A stretch of DNA of 64,000 bases, taken from NCBI RefSeq assembly GCF_022012445.1, contig NZ_JAKLTS010000008.1, positions 1-64,000 on the forward strand. Direction: 5' to 3'. Below are positions 43,258 to 51,007 of the stretch, piece by piece. The first letter of the stretch is position 1, and every line of letters begins with the position of its first letter. Source of the DNA: Massilia sp. TS11 (GTDB lineage: Bacteria; Pseudomonadota; Gammaproteobacteria; Burkholderiales; Burkholderiaceae_D). The position numbers and the translations under genes are program-made. The notes beneath the pieces are model-generated. The model did no database searches. It saw only the letters and a list, made by a program, of their open reading frames with translations, and was not told where the DNA came from.

Positions 43258-44958
43258 ATGACCCACCCCTCCCGCAGCGGCGGCCAGATCCTGGTCGACG
43301 CGCTCGCCGTGCACGGCGTCGATACCGCTTTCGGCGTGCCGGGCGAATCCTATCTGGACGTGCTGGACGCCCTGCACGACTCGAACATCCGCTTCATCAT
43401 CAACCGCCAGGAAGGCGGCGCCGCCTTCATGGCCGAAGCCTATGGCAAGCTGACCGGCCGCCCCGGCATCTGCTTCGTCACGCGCGGCCCGGGCGCCACC
43501 AATGCCTCGATCGGCGTGCATACGGCCTACCAGGACTCGACCCCGATGATCCTGTTCATCGGCCAGGTCGGCTCCGACTTCATGGACCGCGAAGCCTTCC
43601 AGGAAGTCGACTACCGCCGCATGTACGGCCAGATGGCCAAGTGGGTGGCCCAGATCGACCGCGCCGACCGCATCCCCGAATACATCGCGCGCGCCTTCCA
43701 GGTCGCCACCAGCGGCCGGCCCGGCCCGGTGGTGCTGGCCCTGCCCGAAGACATGCTGACGGCCCGCGCCGCCGTGGCCGACACGCGCCGCTACACGCCG
43801 GTGCAGGGCGCGCCCAGCGCCGCCCAGATGGCTGAACTGCGCCAGATGCTGGCCGCGGCCCAGCGCCCGCTGGTGCTGGTCGGCGGCGGCACCTGGACGC
43901 GCCAGGCCTGCGCCGATCTGCTGCGCTTCGTCGAAGCCAATGCCCTGCCGGTGGCCTGCGCCTTCCGCTTCCAGGACCTGGTCGACAACCAGCATCCGCA
44001 CTACGTGGGCGACGTTGGCATCGGCATCAATCCGAAGCTGGCCGCGCGCGTCAAAAACGCCGACCTGTTGATCGCCATCGGCCCGCGCCTGGGCGAGATG
44101 ACCACCAGCGGCTACAGCATCATCCAGGCGCCGGTGCCGAGCCAGCGCCTGGTGCACGTGCACATGGACCCGGAAGAACTGGGCTCCGTGTATCAGGCCG
44201 AGCTGATGATCGCCAGCGGCATGCCGCAGTTCGCCGCCGCGCTGGCCGCCATGGCCCCGGTCGACACGCGCGCCTGGCAGGGCAGCGTGGCCGAGGCGCG
44301 CGCCGAACTGGTGGCCTGGCAGAGCGAACCGGCCATCTTCCGCGACACCGGCGCCCCGCTCAATCTGTGGCAGATGGTGCAGGAGCTGCAGCGCCAGGCC
44401 CCGGCCGACACCATCATCACGAATGGCGCCGGCAACTACGCCACCTGGGCGCACCGCTTCTTCCGCTATGGCGCGCTGCGCACCCAACTGGCCCCGACCT
44501 CGGGCGCAATGGGCTACAGCGTGCCGGCCGCGGTGGCGGCCAAGATTCACGACCCGGCGCGCACCGTGGTCGCCTTTGCCGGCGACGGCGAGTATCTGAT
44601 GAACGGCCAGGAGCTGGCCACGGCCGTGCAGTACAAGGCGGGCGTGATCATCCTGGTGTTTAACAACCAGATGTTCGGCACCATCCGCATGCACCAGGAG
44701 CGCGAATACCCGGGCCGGGTGTCGGGCACCACCCTGCACAATCCGGATTTCGCCGCGCTGGCGCGCGCTTTTGGCGGCCAGGGCGAAGTGGTCGAGACCA
44801 CCGAGGCCTTCGGTCCGGCTTTCGCGCGCGCGCTGGCCTACACGCGCGAACAGTCGCTGCCGGCCCTGATCGAGCTGCGCTACGACGGCAACCTGATCAC
44901 GCCGGGGGCCACGCTGGCCACGATCCGCGCCAACGCCGAGAAGGCGAAGGCGGCTTAA
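43258..44958 (+). CDS. Thiamine-diphosphate-dependent enzyme, acetolactate-synthase-like
   Basis: 566 residues from ATG 43258, just right of the rnpB promoter; the frame is open further upstream but would cross it. Three-domain TPP enzyme: Pyr domain with the catalytic glutamate in NRQEGGAAFMAEAYGK, a central domain (about 195-330), and a PP domain with the TPP/Mg motif GDGEYLMNG ... NN. It resembles catabolic acetolactate-synthase-like or 2-oxo-acid decarboxylase proteins. No regulatory subunit or ilvC is adjacent, so a biosynthetic IlvB role is unlikely. A -10-like TACAAT lies at 43222. It is convergent with the NTF2-like gene, overlapping by four bases. Confidence 0.88.
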   Translation: MTHPSRSGGQILVDALAVHGVDTAFGVPGESYLDVLDALHDSNIRFIINRQEGGAAFMAEAYGKLTGRPGICFVTRGPGATNASIGVHTAYQDSTPMILFIGQVGSDFMDREAFQEVDYRRMYGQMAKWVAQIDRADRIPEYIARAFQVATSGRPGPVVLALPEDMLTARAAVADTRRYTPVQGAPSAAQMAELRQMLAAAQRPLVLVGGGTWTRQACADLLRFVEANALPVACAFRFQDLVDNQHPHYVGDVGIGINPKLAARVKNADLLIAIGPRLGEMTTSGYSIIQAPVPSQRLVHVHMDPEELGSVYQAELMIASGMPQFAAALAAMAPVDTRAWQGSVAEARAELVAWQSEPAIFRDTGAPLNLWQMVQELQRQAPADTIITNGAGNYATWAHRFFRYGALRTQLAPTSGAMGYSVPAAVAAKIHDPARTVVAFAGDGEYLMNGQELATAVQYKAGVIILVFNNQMFGTIRMHQEREYPGRVSGTTLHNPDFAALARAFGGQGEVVETTEAFGPAFARALAYTREQSLPALIELRYDGNLITPGATLATIRANAEKAKAA

Positions 44959-45368
44959 AGCGGGGTGCGCAGGCGCCGTTTCAGCCAGCGCATCAAGCTG
45001 CCGAGGACGGGGAGCTTTTCATACAGCTCCTCGGCCGCGTCCCAGTAATCGCGGTGCAGGATCACGCGCCCGTCCGGGCCGAAGCGCACATGGGTGGCGC
45101 CGCGGATGCACATGCGGGCGCGCCCGACGAAGTGAAATTCCCAGGTCAGAAAACCATCGTCGCCATGGCGCGCCTGGTCGAGCACGCGAAAGCGCGGCGC
45201 CTCCACCTGGGTGTACATGTGATGGAAGATGGCGGCGATCGCGGCCAGGCCCTGCACTTCGTTGAACGGGTCCTTGAAGCGCGCCTCGGGCGCGTACACG
45301 CGATCGAGGCCGGTGTCGATGCTGGCCGGGCTCAGGGTTTCGTAGAAATGCACCAATTCGTCCATCAT
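44955..45368 (-). CDS. NTF2/SnoaL-like protein, last gene of the lipid-modification operon
   Basis: 137 residues with a SnoaL/NTF2-like alpha-beta barrel pattern: YETLSPASIDTGLDRVYAPE, ARFKDPFNEVQG near residue 30, and the C-terminal half ending in a helix with GSLMRWLKRRL. Such proteins act as small-molecule isomerases, cyclases or binding proteins; the substrate is unknown. Two ATG codons (45368, 45365) are possible; the gene overlaps the SDR stop by four bases, so it is translationally coupled. Confidence 0.82.
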   Translation of the reverse strand: MMDELVHFYETLSPASIDTGLDRVYAPEARFKDPFNEVQGLAAIAAIFHHMYTQVEAPRFRVLDQARHGDDGFLTWEFHFVGRARMCIRGATHVRFGPDGRVILHRDYWDAAEELYEKLPVLGSLMRWLKRRLRTPL

Positions 45369-46132
45369 CGGGCGACTCTCCCCACCAAGGCAAAATACAA
45401 ACGGTACGGCAGCAGCCGCAGCAGGCGCAGCACATTGCTGAAGCGGCGCGGAAAATGGATGTGAAACTGGCCGCGCGCCAGCCCTGCCAGCAGGGCCTCG
45501 GCCGCCTCGGCCGGCTGCATCAGGGCCGGCATATGGAAGTCGTTGGCGCTGGTCAGGCGGGTGGCGACGAAGCCCGGATTGACCAGATACACGCCGATCC
45601 CGCGCGGGTGCAGATCGAGGTAGAGGCTTTCGCACAGATTGATCAGCGCCGCCTTGCTCGGCCCGTAGGCGAGCGCGCGCGGCAGGCCGCTGTAGCCGGC
45701 CACCGAGGCGATCACGGCGATGCCGCCCGCGCCCTGGCGCAGCAGCAGCGGCAGGCTGGCGTCGAGCACGCGGTAGACGCCGCCCACATTCACATCGAGG
45801 ATGCGTTCGGCCGTGCCAAGGTCGAAACTGTCGGCGCGCATCGGCGTGTAGATCCCGGCCGCGAACAGCACCAGGTCGACGCCGCCCCAGACGGCGGCCA
45901 GCTGGTCGGCGCCGGCACGCACGCTGTCGGCATCGGCCACGTCGAGCGGCAGCACCAGACTGCCCGCCAGGGCCGCGCCCAGTTCCGCCAGCACGTCGGC
46001 GCTGCGGGCCGACAGGGCCAGGCGCGCGCCGCGCGCATGCAGGGCGCGCGCGCAGGCCTCGCCGATGCCGGCCGAGGCGCCGACGATCCAGACGCGCTTG
46101 CCCATCCAGTCGCGCAGGGGTGGATTCATCAT
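45365..46132 (-). CDS. Short-chain dehydrogenase/reductase
   Basis: 255 residues. Classical SDR: cofactor motif VGASAGIGEA at the N-terminus, AAG in LFAAGIYTP, catalytic Ser (VIASVAGYSG) and Y-x3-K in AYGPSKAAL. The C-terminal basic stretch (RRFSNVLRLLRLLPYRLYFAL) may touch the membrane. It is in the six-gene operon and overlaps both neighbours by four bases, which suggests action on the same lipid product. Confidence 0.88.
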   Translation of the reverse strand: MMNPPLRDWMGKRVWIVGASAGIGEACARALHARGARLALSARSADVLAELGAALAGSLVLPLDVADADSVRAGADQLAAVWGGVDLVLFAAGIYTPMRADSFDLGTAERILDVNVGGVYRVLDASLPLLLRQGAGGIAVIASVAGYSGLPRALAYGPSKAALINLCESLYLDLHPRGIGVYLVNPGFVATRLTSANDFHMPALMQPAEAAEALLAGLARGQFHIHFPRRFSNVLRLLRLLPYRLYFALVGRVAR

Positions 46133-46665
46133 TGCGGGGCTGCCTCCTTGAGCAGACGGGCGCGCAGCTCGGGCGCGCTGGTGGCCGGATCGAGCCAGAT
46201 GGCGAAGAAGGCGCGCGCCAGCAGCGGGTCGGCCACTTCGCCGATCAGATCGGCGCCGCGGTAGAAACGCGCGCCGCGCTGCGGCAGATACAGGCCGGTC
46301 AGGCGGGTGCCGTTCTCGACGTCGGGGAAGATGGTGCGCAGCGCCGCCAGCCAGGTCTGGCGCTGGGCCGCCGTGCCGACCCCGAGCTTGGCGATTTCGT
46401 CGATGCTGCGTTCGGCGATGCGCTGGCCCGACAGGCTGCGCAGGTAGTGCAGCTCGAGCGCGAAGGCCGCCGCTTCAGGCGCCTGCGGGCGGTAGCCCTG
46501 GGCGCCCACGTACAGGCGGGCCTCATAGATGGCCAGGCCAAACCAGCTGAAGCGCCCTTCCCCGGCCAGGCGCGGGCGCGCCAGTTCGCCCGCCACCGGC
46601 GGCGGCAGGGCCTGGGCGCTGGCGGCGGCCAGCGCCAGCAGGGCAGCGGCCAGGAGGCGCTTCAT
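46129..46665 (-). CDS. Exported chalcone-isomerase-like protein
   Basis: 178 residues with a signal peptide (LLAAALLALAAASAQA). The body shows the chalcone-isomerase-like pattern: RFSWFGLAIYEARLYVG, then LELHYLRSLSGQRIAERS, then a C-terminal helix. Bacterial members of this fold are mostly uncharacterised; related folds bind fatty acids. Its export to the periplasm sets it apart from the cytoplasmic enzymes of the operon. Overlaps cfa-like and SDR genes by four bases each. Confidence 0.82.
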   Translation of the reverse strand: MKRLLAAALLALAAASAQALPPPVAGELARPRLAGEGRFSWFGLAIYEARLYVGAQGYRPQAPEAAAFALELHYLRSLSGQRIAERSIDEIAKLGVGTAAQRQTWLAALRTIFPDVENGTRLTGLYLPQRGARFYRGADLIGEVADPLLARAFFAIWLDPATSAPELRARLLKEAAPQ

Positions 46666-47867
46666 GGTTTCTGCAGCGTGAACTGGTAGACGTCGCAGTT
46701 ATGCGAACGGAAGGCCGCCTCGCAGTAGCACAGGTAGAACTCCCAGGTACGCAGGAAGCGCTCGTCGAAGCCCTGGGCGCGCACCTCGGACAGGTGGGCG
46801 CGGAAGCTGCGCCGCCAGGCCGCCAGCGTGCGTGCATAGTGCAGGCCGAAGCCGAAGTCGTTCACCACGCGCAGGCCATGCGCCTCGGCCAGCTCGCGGA
46901 AGCGGGTCGGGGTCGGCAGCATCCCGCCCGGGAAGATGTACTGCTGGATGAAGTCGGTGCCGGCGCGGTAGCGCTCAAACAGGGACTCGTCGATCGTGAT
47001 GGTCTGGATGCAGGCGCGCGCCCCGCTTTTCAGGCGCTTGGCCACGGTGGCGAAATAGCTGTCCCAGTAGCTCTCGCCGACCGCCTCGAACATTTCGATC
47101 GAGGCGATGCCGTCGTATTCGCCTTCGCTGTCGCGGTAGTCGCGCAGTTCGAGCGTGGCCTGCTCGGCCAGACCGGCCTGGGCGAGGCGCGTACGCGCAT
47201 AGGCCAGCTGCTCGGTCGACAGGGTCAGGCCGTTGACGTGCATGCCGGCGCGCGCGGCCGTCTCGGCAAAACCGCCCCAGCCGCAGCCGATTTCCAGCAC
47301 GCGTGCGCCCGGTTCGAGCGCCAGTTCGCTCAGGATGCGGCCGTACTTGGCCGCCTGGGCGGCTGCCAGATCGTGCTCGTCCTCGCTCGCATACAGGGCG
47401 CTCGAATAGGTCATCGAGGGATCGAGCCAGAGCTGGTAGAAGGCATTGCCGATGTCGTAGTGGGCGTGGATATTGCGGCGGCTGCCCGCACGCGTATTCC
47501 GGTGCAGCAGGTGGCGCAGGCGGTACAGGATGCGGCCCCACCAGCTGCCATACACGAGGTCTTCCATCGCCTGGCGGTTACGCGCCAGCAGTTCGAGCAG
47601 GCCGGGCAGGTCATTCGTGTCCCAGTGGCCGGCGATATAGCTCTCGGCGAAACCGATGTCGCCCGAGCGCATGGCGGCGCGCAGGGCTTCCCAGTCGTGC
47701 AGGGTGAGCTGGACCGGCTGGGCGCCCTGGCCGAAGCGGTGCTGGCGCCCGTCCGGAGTATCGAGCACGAGGGCGCCATGCTGCAGGCGGGCCAGCAGCT
47801 TGAAGACGATTTGGATGGCGGCCGGCGGATCTTGGGCGGGCACGCGCGACAGGGATTCAGTGGTCAT
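46662..47867 (-). CDS. Cyclopropane-fatty-acid-synthase-like SAM methyltransferase
   Basis: 401 residues from ATG 47867 with GGTAAG upstream. CFA-synthase family: HYDIGNAFYQLWLDPSMTYS, SAM motif VLEIGCGWGGFAE, IEMFEAVGESYW, and the C-terminal EFYLCYCEAAFR. The family methylates unsaturated phospholipid acyl chains, giving cyclopropane, methylated or furan-type products. The operon partners (FAD oxidoreductase, DUF1365) point to a modified product rather than ordinary Cfa; this is inference. Confidence 0.92.
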   Translation of the reverse strand: MTTESLSRVPAQDPPAAIQIVFKLLARLQHGALVLDTPDGRQHRFGQGAQPVQLTLHDWEALRAAMRSGDIGFAESYIAGHWDTNDLPGLLELLARNRQAMEDLVYGSWWGRILYRLRHLLHRNTRAGSRRNIHAHYDIGNAFYQLWLDPSMTYSSALYASEDEHDLAAAQAAKYGRILSELALEPGARVLEIGCGWGGFAETAARAGMHVNGLTLSTEQLAYARTRLAQAGLAEQATLELRDYRDSEGEYDGIASIEMFEAVGESYWDSYFATVAKRLKSGARACIQTITIDESLFERYRAGTDFIQQYIFPGGMLPTPTRFRELAEAHGLRVVNDFGFGLHYARTLAAWRRSFRAHLSEVRAQGFDERFLRTWEFYLCYCEAAFRSHNCDVYQFTLQKP

Positions 47868-48640
47868 CGACTTACCTTTTCGATCGGTGGGGCGGGTTTG
47901 TGGAACCAGGGCACACGCCGCATCCACAGGCGCAGGGCCTGCCAGTGGATACGCGCGAGCACGGACATGCTCTGCAGCGGGAAACGCAGGAAGGCCGCCA
48001 GCACATGGCGTCCGCGCAGGGGCAGCGCGCAGCCCGTCAGACTGGTGTGCAGGATGGCGCCGGCCGCATCTTCGTAATCGATGCAGGCCAGGTGCACGGG
48101 ATGGCCGCCGCGTTCGGTGCGCACGAAGCGGAAGCGGTAAAAGCCGCTGACTTCATTGAAGGGCGAGACGTGGAAGACCTTGCGCGCAAACAGCTGCTGG
48201 CCGTTTTCGATCGGCGCGCCGGTCTCCAGCAGATAGCAATGGCGCTCGCCGAAGGTGTTGTGGACGTCGCAGACGATCGCGCGCAGGCTGCCGTCGGCCC
48301 GCTCGCAGAAATAGAAGGAGACCGGATTGAAGGCATAGCCGAGCACACGCGGCATGCAGTGCAGCCAGATCTCGCCGTCGGCATCGTGCACGCCTTCGCT
48401 GCGCAGCAGCTGCTCGATCCATGGCAGCAGCGCGCCGTCCTGGCCACCGTGGTCGCGGTCATGGAAGGACAGCAGATGGAAGCCATTGCGCGCAAAGCCG
48501 GGCACGCGCAGGGCCTGGCCGTCCAGGCTGCGCAGCGGCAGGCGCAGATACAGGGCCGGATAGTGGAAGCTGTGGCGCGCCGGACGCAGGCGCGTGTGGC
48601 GCACCTGGCCGACCAGCAGCTGGGCTTCAGGCGGCCGCAT
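47864..48640 (-). CDS. DUF1365 protein
   Basis: 258 residues from ATG 48640, chosen because GAGGTGG lies about seven bases upstream; ATG 48655 is possible. Family features: VRHTRLRPARHSFHYPALYL at the start, LGYAFNPVSFYFCERADG, and NTFGERHCYLL. Function is unknown, but the gene constantly travels with an FAD oxidoreductase and a CFA-like methyltransferase, as here. Overlaps both neighbours. Confidence 0.9.
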   Translation of the reverse strand: MRPPEAQLLVGQVRHTRLRPARHSFHYPALYLRLPLRSLDGQALRVPGFARNGFHLLSFHDRDHGGQDGALLPWIEQLLRSEGVHDADGEIWLHCMPRVLGYAFNPVSFYFCERADGSLRAIVCDVHNTFGERHCYLLETGAPIENGQQLFARKVFHVSPFNEVSGFYRFRFVRTERGGHPVHLACIDYEDAAGAILHTSLTGCALPLRGRHVLAAFLRFPLQSMSVLARIHWQALRLWMRRVPWFHKPAPPIEKVSR

Positions 48641-49901
48641 GCTGGGCCACCTCATGCAGATCGGTCAGGCGGGCCGCCACCTCCAGGCCGGACTTGAGGC
48701 CGTCCTCGTGGAAGCCATAGCCGGTCCAGGCGCCGGCGAACCAGGTGTGGTCGCGCCCCTGCAGGCTGCCCAGGCGCAGCTGGGCGGCCAGGGCGCCGTC
48801 GTCGAACACTGGGTGGGCATACTCGAATTCGGCCAGCACCTGACGCGGGTCGGGCGCGTGGACCGGATTGAGCGAGACCACCACCGGGGTCTCGACCGGC
48901 AGCGGCTGCAGCATGTTCAGCAGGTAGTGCACGCAGACCCGCTGGTCCTGGCCGCCGCGCTCGTAGTTCCAGGCCGACCAGGCCTTGCGCGCGCGTGGCA
49001 GGCAGCTGGCATCGGTGTGCAGCACGGCGTGGTTCGGCTGGTAGCGGATGGCGCCGAGCACGCTACGCTCATCGTGGCGCGCGTCTTCCAGCAGGGCCAG
49101 GGCCTGGTCGCTGTGGCAGGCCAGCACCACGTGGTCGAACATCTCGCTGCCGCCGGTGTGGCGCACGCGCACAAAGCCGCCATTGAGGCCGGCCACGCGC
49201 GCCACCCCCAGCACCGGCGTGGCCAGGCGCTTGTCGGGCAGCTGGGCCAGCAGGCGCTCGACGTAGACGCGCGAACCGCCGCGCACGGTGCGCCACTGCG
49301 GCCGGTCGGTCAGCTGCAGCAGGCCGTGGTTGTCGCAAAAGCGCGCAAAACTCAGCAGCGGGAAGGCCAGCATCTGCTCGACCGGGCAGGACCAGATGCA
49401 GGCCGCCATCGGCAGCAGATACCAGTCGCGGAAGGCGGCGCCGTAGCCGTGCCGGTCGAGATAGGCGCCGAGCGTGGTGCCGCCGCTGTCGAGGCCGCGC
49501 GCAATCGCGGTGGCGGCGCGGTTGAAGCGCAGGATGTCGCGCAGCATGCCCCAGAACTGCGGGCGCAGCAGATTGCGGCGCTGGGCGAACACCGTGTCCA
49601 GATCGGCGCCGGCCCATTCGAGCCCGTTCTCCAGCTTGACGCTGAAGGACATGTCGCTGGTCACGCTGGGCACGCCCAGTTCCTCGAACAGGGCGATCAG
49701 GTTCGGGTAGGTGCGCTCATTAAATACCAGGAAGCCGGTGTCGACGCCGAAGCGCTGGCCCTCGACCGTGACATCCACCGTATTGCTGTGGCCGCCGAAA
49801 TAGCTGCCCGCCTCAAACAGGCTGACCTGCATGCCGGCCAGGTGGAGCTGGCGGGCTGCTGCCATGCCGGCGATGCCGGCGCCAATCACCGCGATTTTCA
49901 T
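48627..49901 (-). CDS. FAD-dependent amine-oxidase-like oxidoreductase, first gene of the lipid-modification operon
   Basis: 424 residues. N-terminal FAD motif IAVIGAGIAGMAAARQL and GGHSNTVDV; the C-terminus has FAGAWTGYGFHEDG, the closing FAD contact. Members of this NAD(P)-binding/FAD family accompany CFA-like and DUF1365 genes. ATG 49901 is preferred over ATG 49904, because AGGA then sits seven bases upstream. That AGGA is part of palindrome 1 of the regulatory region. First gene of the six-gene operon, divergent from the CarH/LitR-type regulator. Confidence 0.9.
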   Translation of the reverse strand: MKIAVIGAGIAGMAAARQLHLAGMQVSLFEAGSYFGGHSNTVDVTVEGQRFGVDTGFLVFNERTYPNLIALFEELGVPSVTSDMSFSVKLENGLEWAGADLDTVFAQRRNLLRPQFWGMLRDILRFNRAATAIARGLDSGGTTLGAYLDRHGYGAAFRDWYLLPMAACIWSCPVEQMLAFPLLSFARFCDNHGLLQLTDRPQWRTVRGGSRVYVERLLAQLPDKRLATPVLGVARVAGLNGGFVRVRHTGGSEMFDHVVLACHSDQALALLEDARHDERSVLGAIRYQPNHAVLHTDASCLPRARKAWSAWNYERGGQDQRVCVHYLLNMLQPLPVETPVVVSLNPVHAPDPRQVLAEFEYAHPVFDDGALAAQLRLGSLQGRDHTWFAGAWTGYGFHEDGLKSGLEVAARLTDLHEVAQHAAA

Positions 49902-49904
49902 CAT

Positions 49905-49920
49905 ATTGTCCTGGACAAAT
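49905..49920. promoter_or_regulatory. Palindrome 1, candidate operator
   Basis: ATTGTCCTGGACAAAT, a near-perfect palindrome directly upstream of the FAD oxidoreductase start. It includes the ribosome site of that gene on the minus strand (AGGA). Confidence 0.65.
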
Positions 49921-49942
49921 TAGCGTAGAAATTCAATTGTGC

Positions 49943-49971
49943 ACTATTTTTCGGTTTTTTGTCATGGACAA
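49943..49971 (-). promoter_or_regulatory. Candidate promoter of the lipid-modification operon
   Basis: On the minus strand TTGTCC (49966-49971) and AATAGT (49943-49948) are 17 bases apart. The -35 candidate lies within palindrome 2, so a protein bound there would block polymerase. Confidence 0.4.
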
Positions 49972-49973
49972 AT
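49958..49973. promoter_or_regulatory. Palindrome 2, candidate operator
   Basis: TTTGTCATGGACAAAT, 53 bases from palindrome 1 start to start, in the middle of the divergent intergenic region. Confidence 0.65.
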
Positions 49974-50012
49974 ATTTCTACCCAGCGCGCCCCGTGTGCA
50001 TTACAATCGGAT

Positions 50013-50028
50013 TTTGTCCAGGACACAC
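50013..50028. promoter_or_regulatory. Palindrome 3, candidate operator
   Basis: TTTGTCCAGGACACAC, 55 bases from palindrome 2 start to start, just downstream of a -10-like TACAAT (50002-50007) and upstream of the regulator start codon. The right half is less exact. Confidence 0.55.
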
Positions 50029-50035
50029 CAGCCCC

Positions 50036-50968
50036 ATGAGCGACGCCGACCAGTCTTCCGCCGTTTTCACGATCAGCGACGTGGCGCGCGAGACCGGCAT
50101 CGCCAAGGAGACCCTGCGCGTCTGGGAACGGCGCTACGGCTTCCCGCGCCCCGAGCGCGACGCCCATGGCGAGCGGGTCTACCCGGCCGATCAGCTGCAG
50201 CGCCTGCGCCAGCTGCGCCGCCTGCTCGACCTCGGCCACCGCCCGGGCAAGCTGCTGGGCATGAGCCCGGCCGAACTCGAGGCCCTGGCCGAACCGGCCG
50301 CCGCCGCCGTCTGCCCGCAGGACCCGCCTGAAATCCAGCACTGCCTGCGCCTGGTGCGCGAGCACCAGACCGACGAACTGCGCCACTACCTGACCCAGGC
50401 CGCCCTGCAGCGCGGCCTGCGCGACTTCGTCACCAGCCTGGCCGGCCCGCTGACCCAGCTGATGGGCGAGGCCTGGGCCAGCGGCCAGCTGGCCGTGTTC
50501 GAGGAACATCTGTTTTCCGAAGTGCTGCAGGTGGTGCTGCGCAATGCCATCTATGCAATGGGCCACCGCGGCCAGCGCCCGCGCATCCTGCTGACCACGG
50601 TGCCGCAGGAGCGCCATGCGCTCGGCCTGCTGATGGCCGAAGCCCTGTTCGCGCTCGAAGGCGCGCAGTGCATTTCCCTGGGCGTGGCCACCCCGCTCAG
50701 CGAAATCGCCAGCGCCGCCCAGGCCCAGCAGGCCGACGTGGTGGCCCTGTCGTTTTCGGCCTCGGTGCCGCAGCGCGCCACGCTCGAGGCCCTGGGCCAG
50801 CTGCGCGAGCGCCTGCCCGCCCACATCGGCCTGTGGGCCGGCGGGGCCGGCACCCGGCTGGCGCGGCGCCAGCTGCCGGCCGGCGTGCGGATTCTGGATC
50901 TGGGCGAAGTCGCCGGCACGCTGCAGGAATGGCGCGCCAATGCCGATTGGCAGGGGCAAGGGCTCTGA
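50036..50968 (+). CDS. MerR-family B12 photoreceptor-type regulator (CarH/LitR-like)
   Basis: 310 residues. N-terminal MerR DNA-binding domain (about 10-80: FTISDVARETGIAKETLRVW, then ERRYGFPRPERD). A helical cap and cobalamin-binding domain follow. The CarH/LitR signature is present: W147-x9-E157-H158 for contact with the adenosyl group, and E192-R-H194-A-L-G197 supplying the lower axial histidine. The His next to the Trp in Thermus CarH is Ala here. Known CarH proteins with adenosylcobalamin repress in the dark and release DNA in light. It is divergent from the lipid-modification operon, which is its probable target, together with its own gene. Confidence 0.9.
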   Translation: MSDADQSSAVFTISDVARETGIAKETLRVWERRYGFPRPERDAHGERVYPADQLQRLRQLRRLLDLGHRPGKLLGMSPAELEALAEPAAAAVCPQDPPEIQHCLRLVREHQTDELRHYLTQAALQRGLRDFVTSLAGPLTQLMGEAWASGQLAVFEEHLFSEVLQVVLRNAIYAMGHRGQRPRILLTTVPQERHALGLLMAEALFALEGAQCISLGVATPLSEIASAAQAQQADVVALSFSASVPQRATLEALGQLRERLPAHIGLWAGGAGTRLARRQLPAGVRILDLGEVAGTLQEWRANADWQGQGL

Positions 50969-51007
50969 TAAAATAAGGGCATCCCTATCGCGTGCCGCGC
51001 CGAGCCA

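Noticed and set aside
49921..50035. Cobalamin riboswitch upstream of the B12-type regulator.
   Set aside because: The region is too short, and no B12-box-like conserved sequence is visible; control by the regulator protein itself is more plausible.
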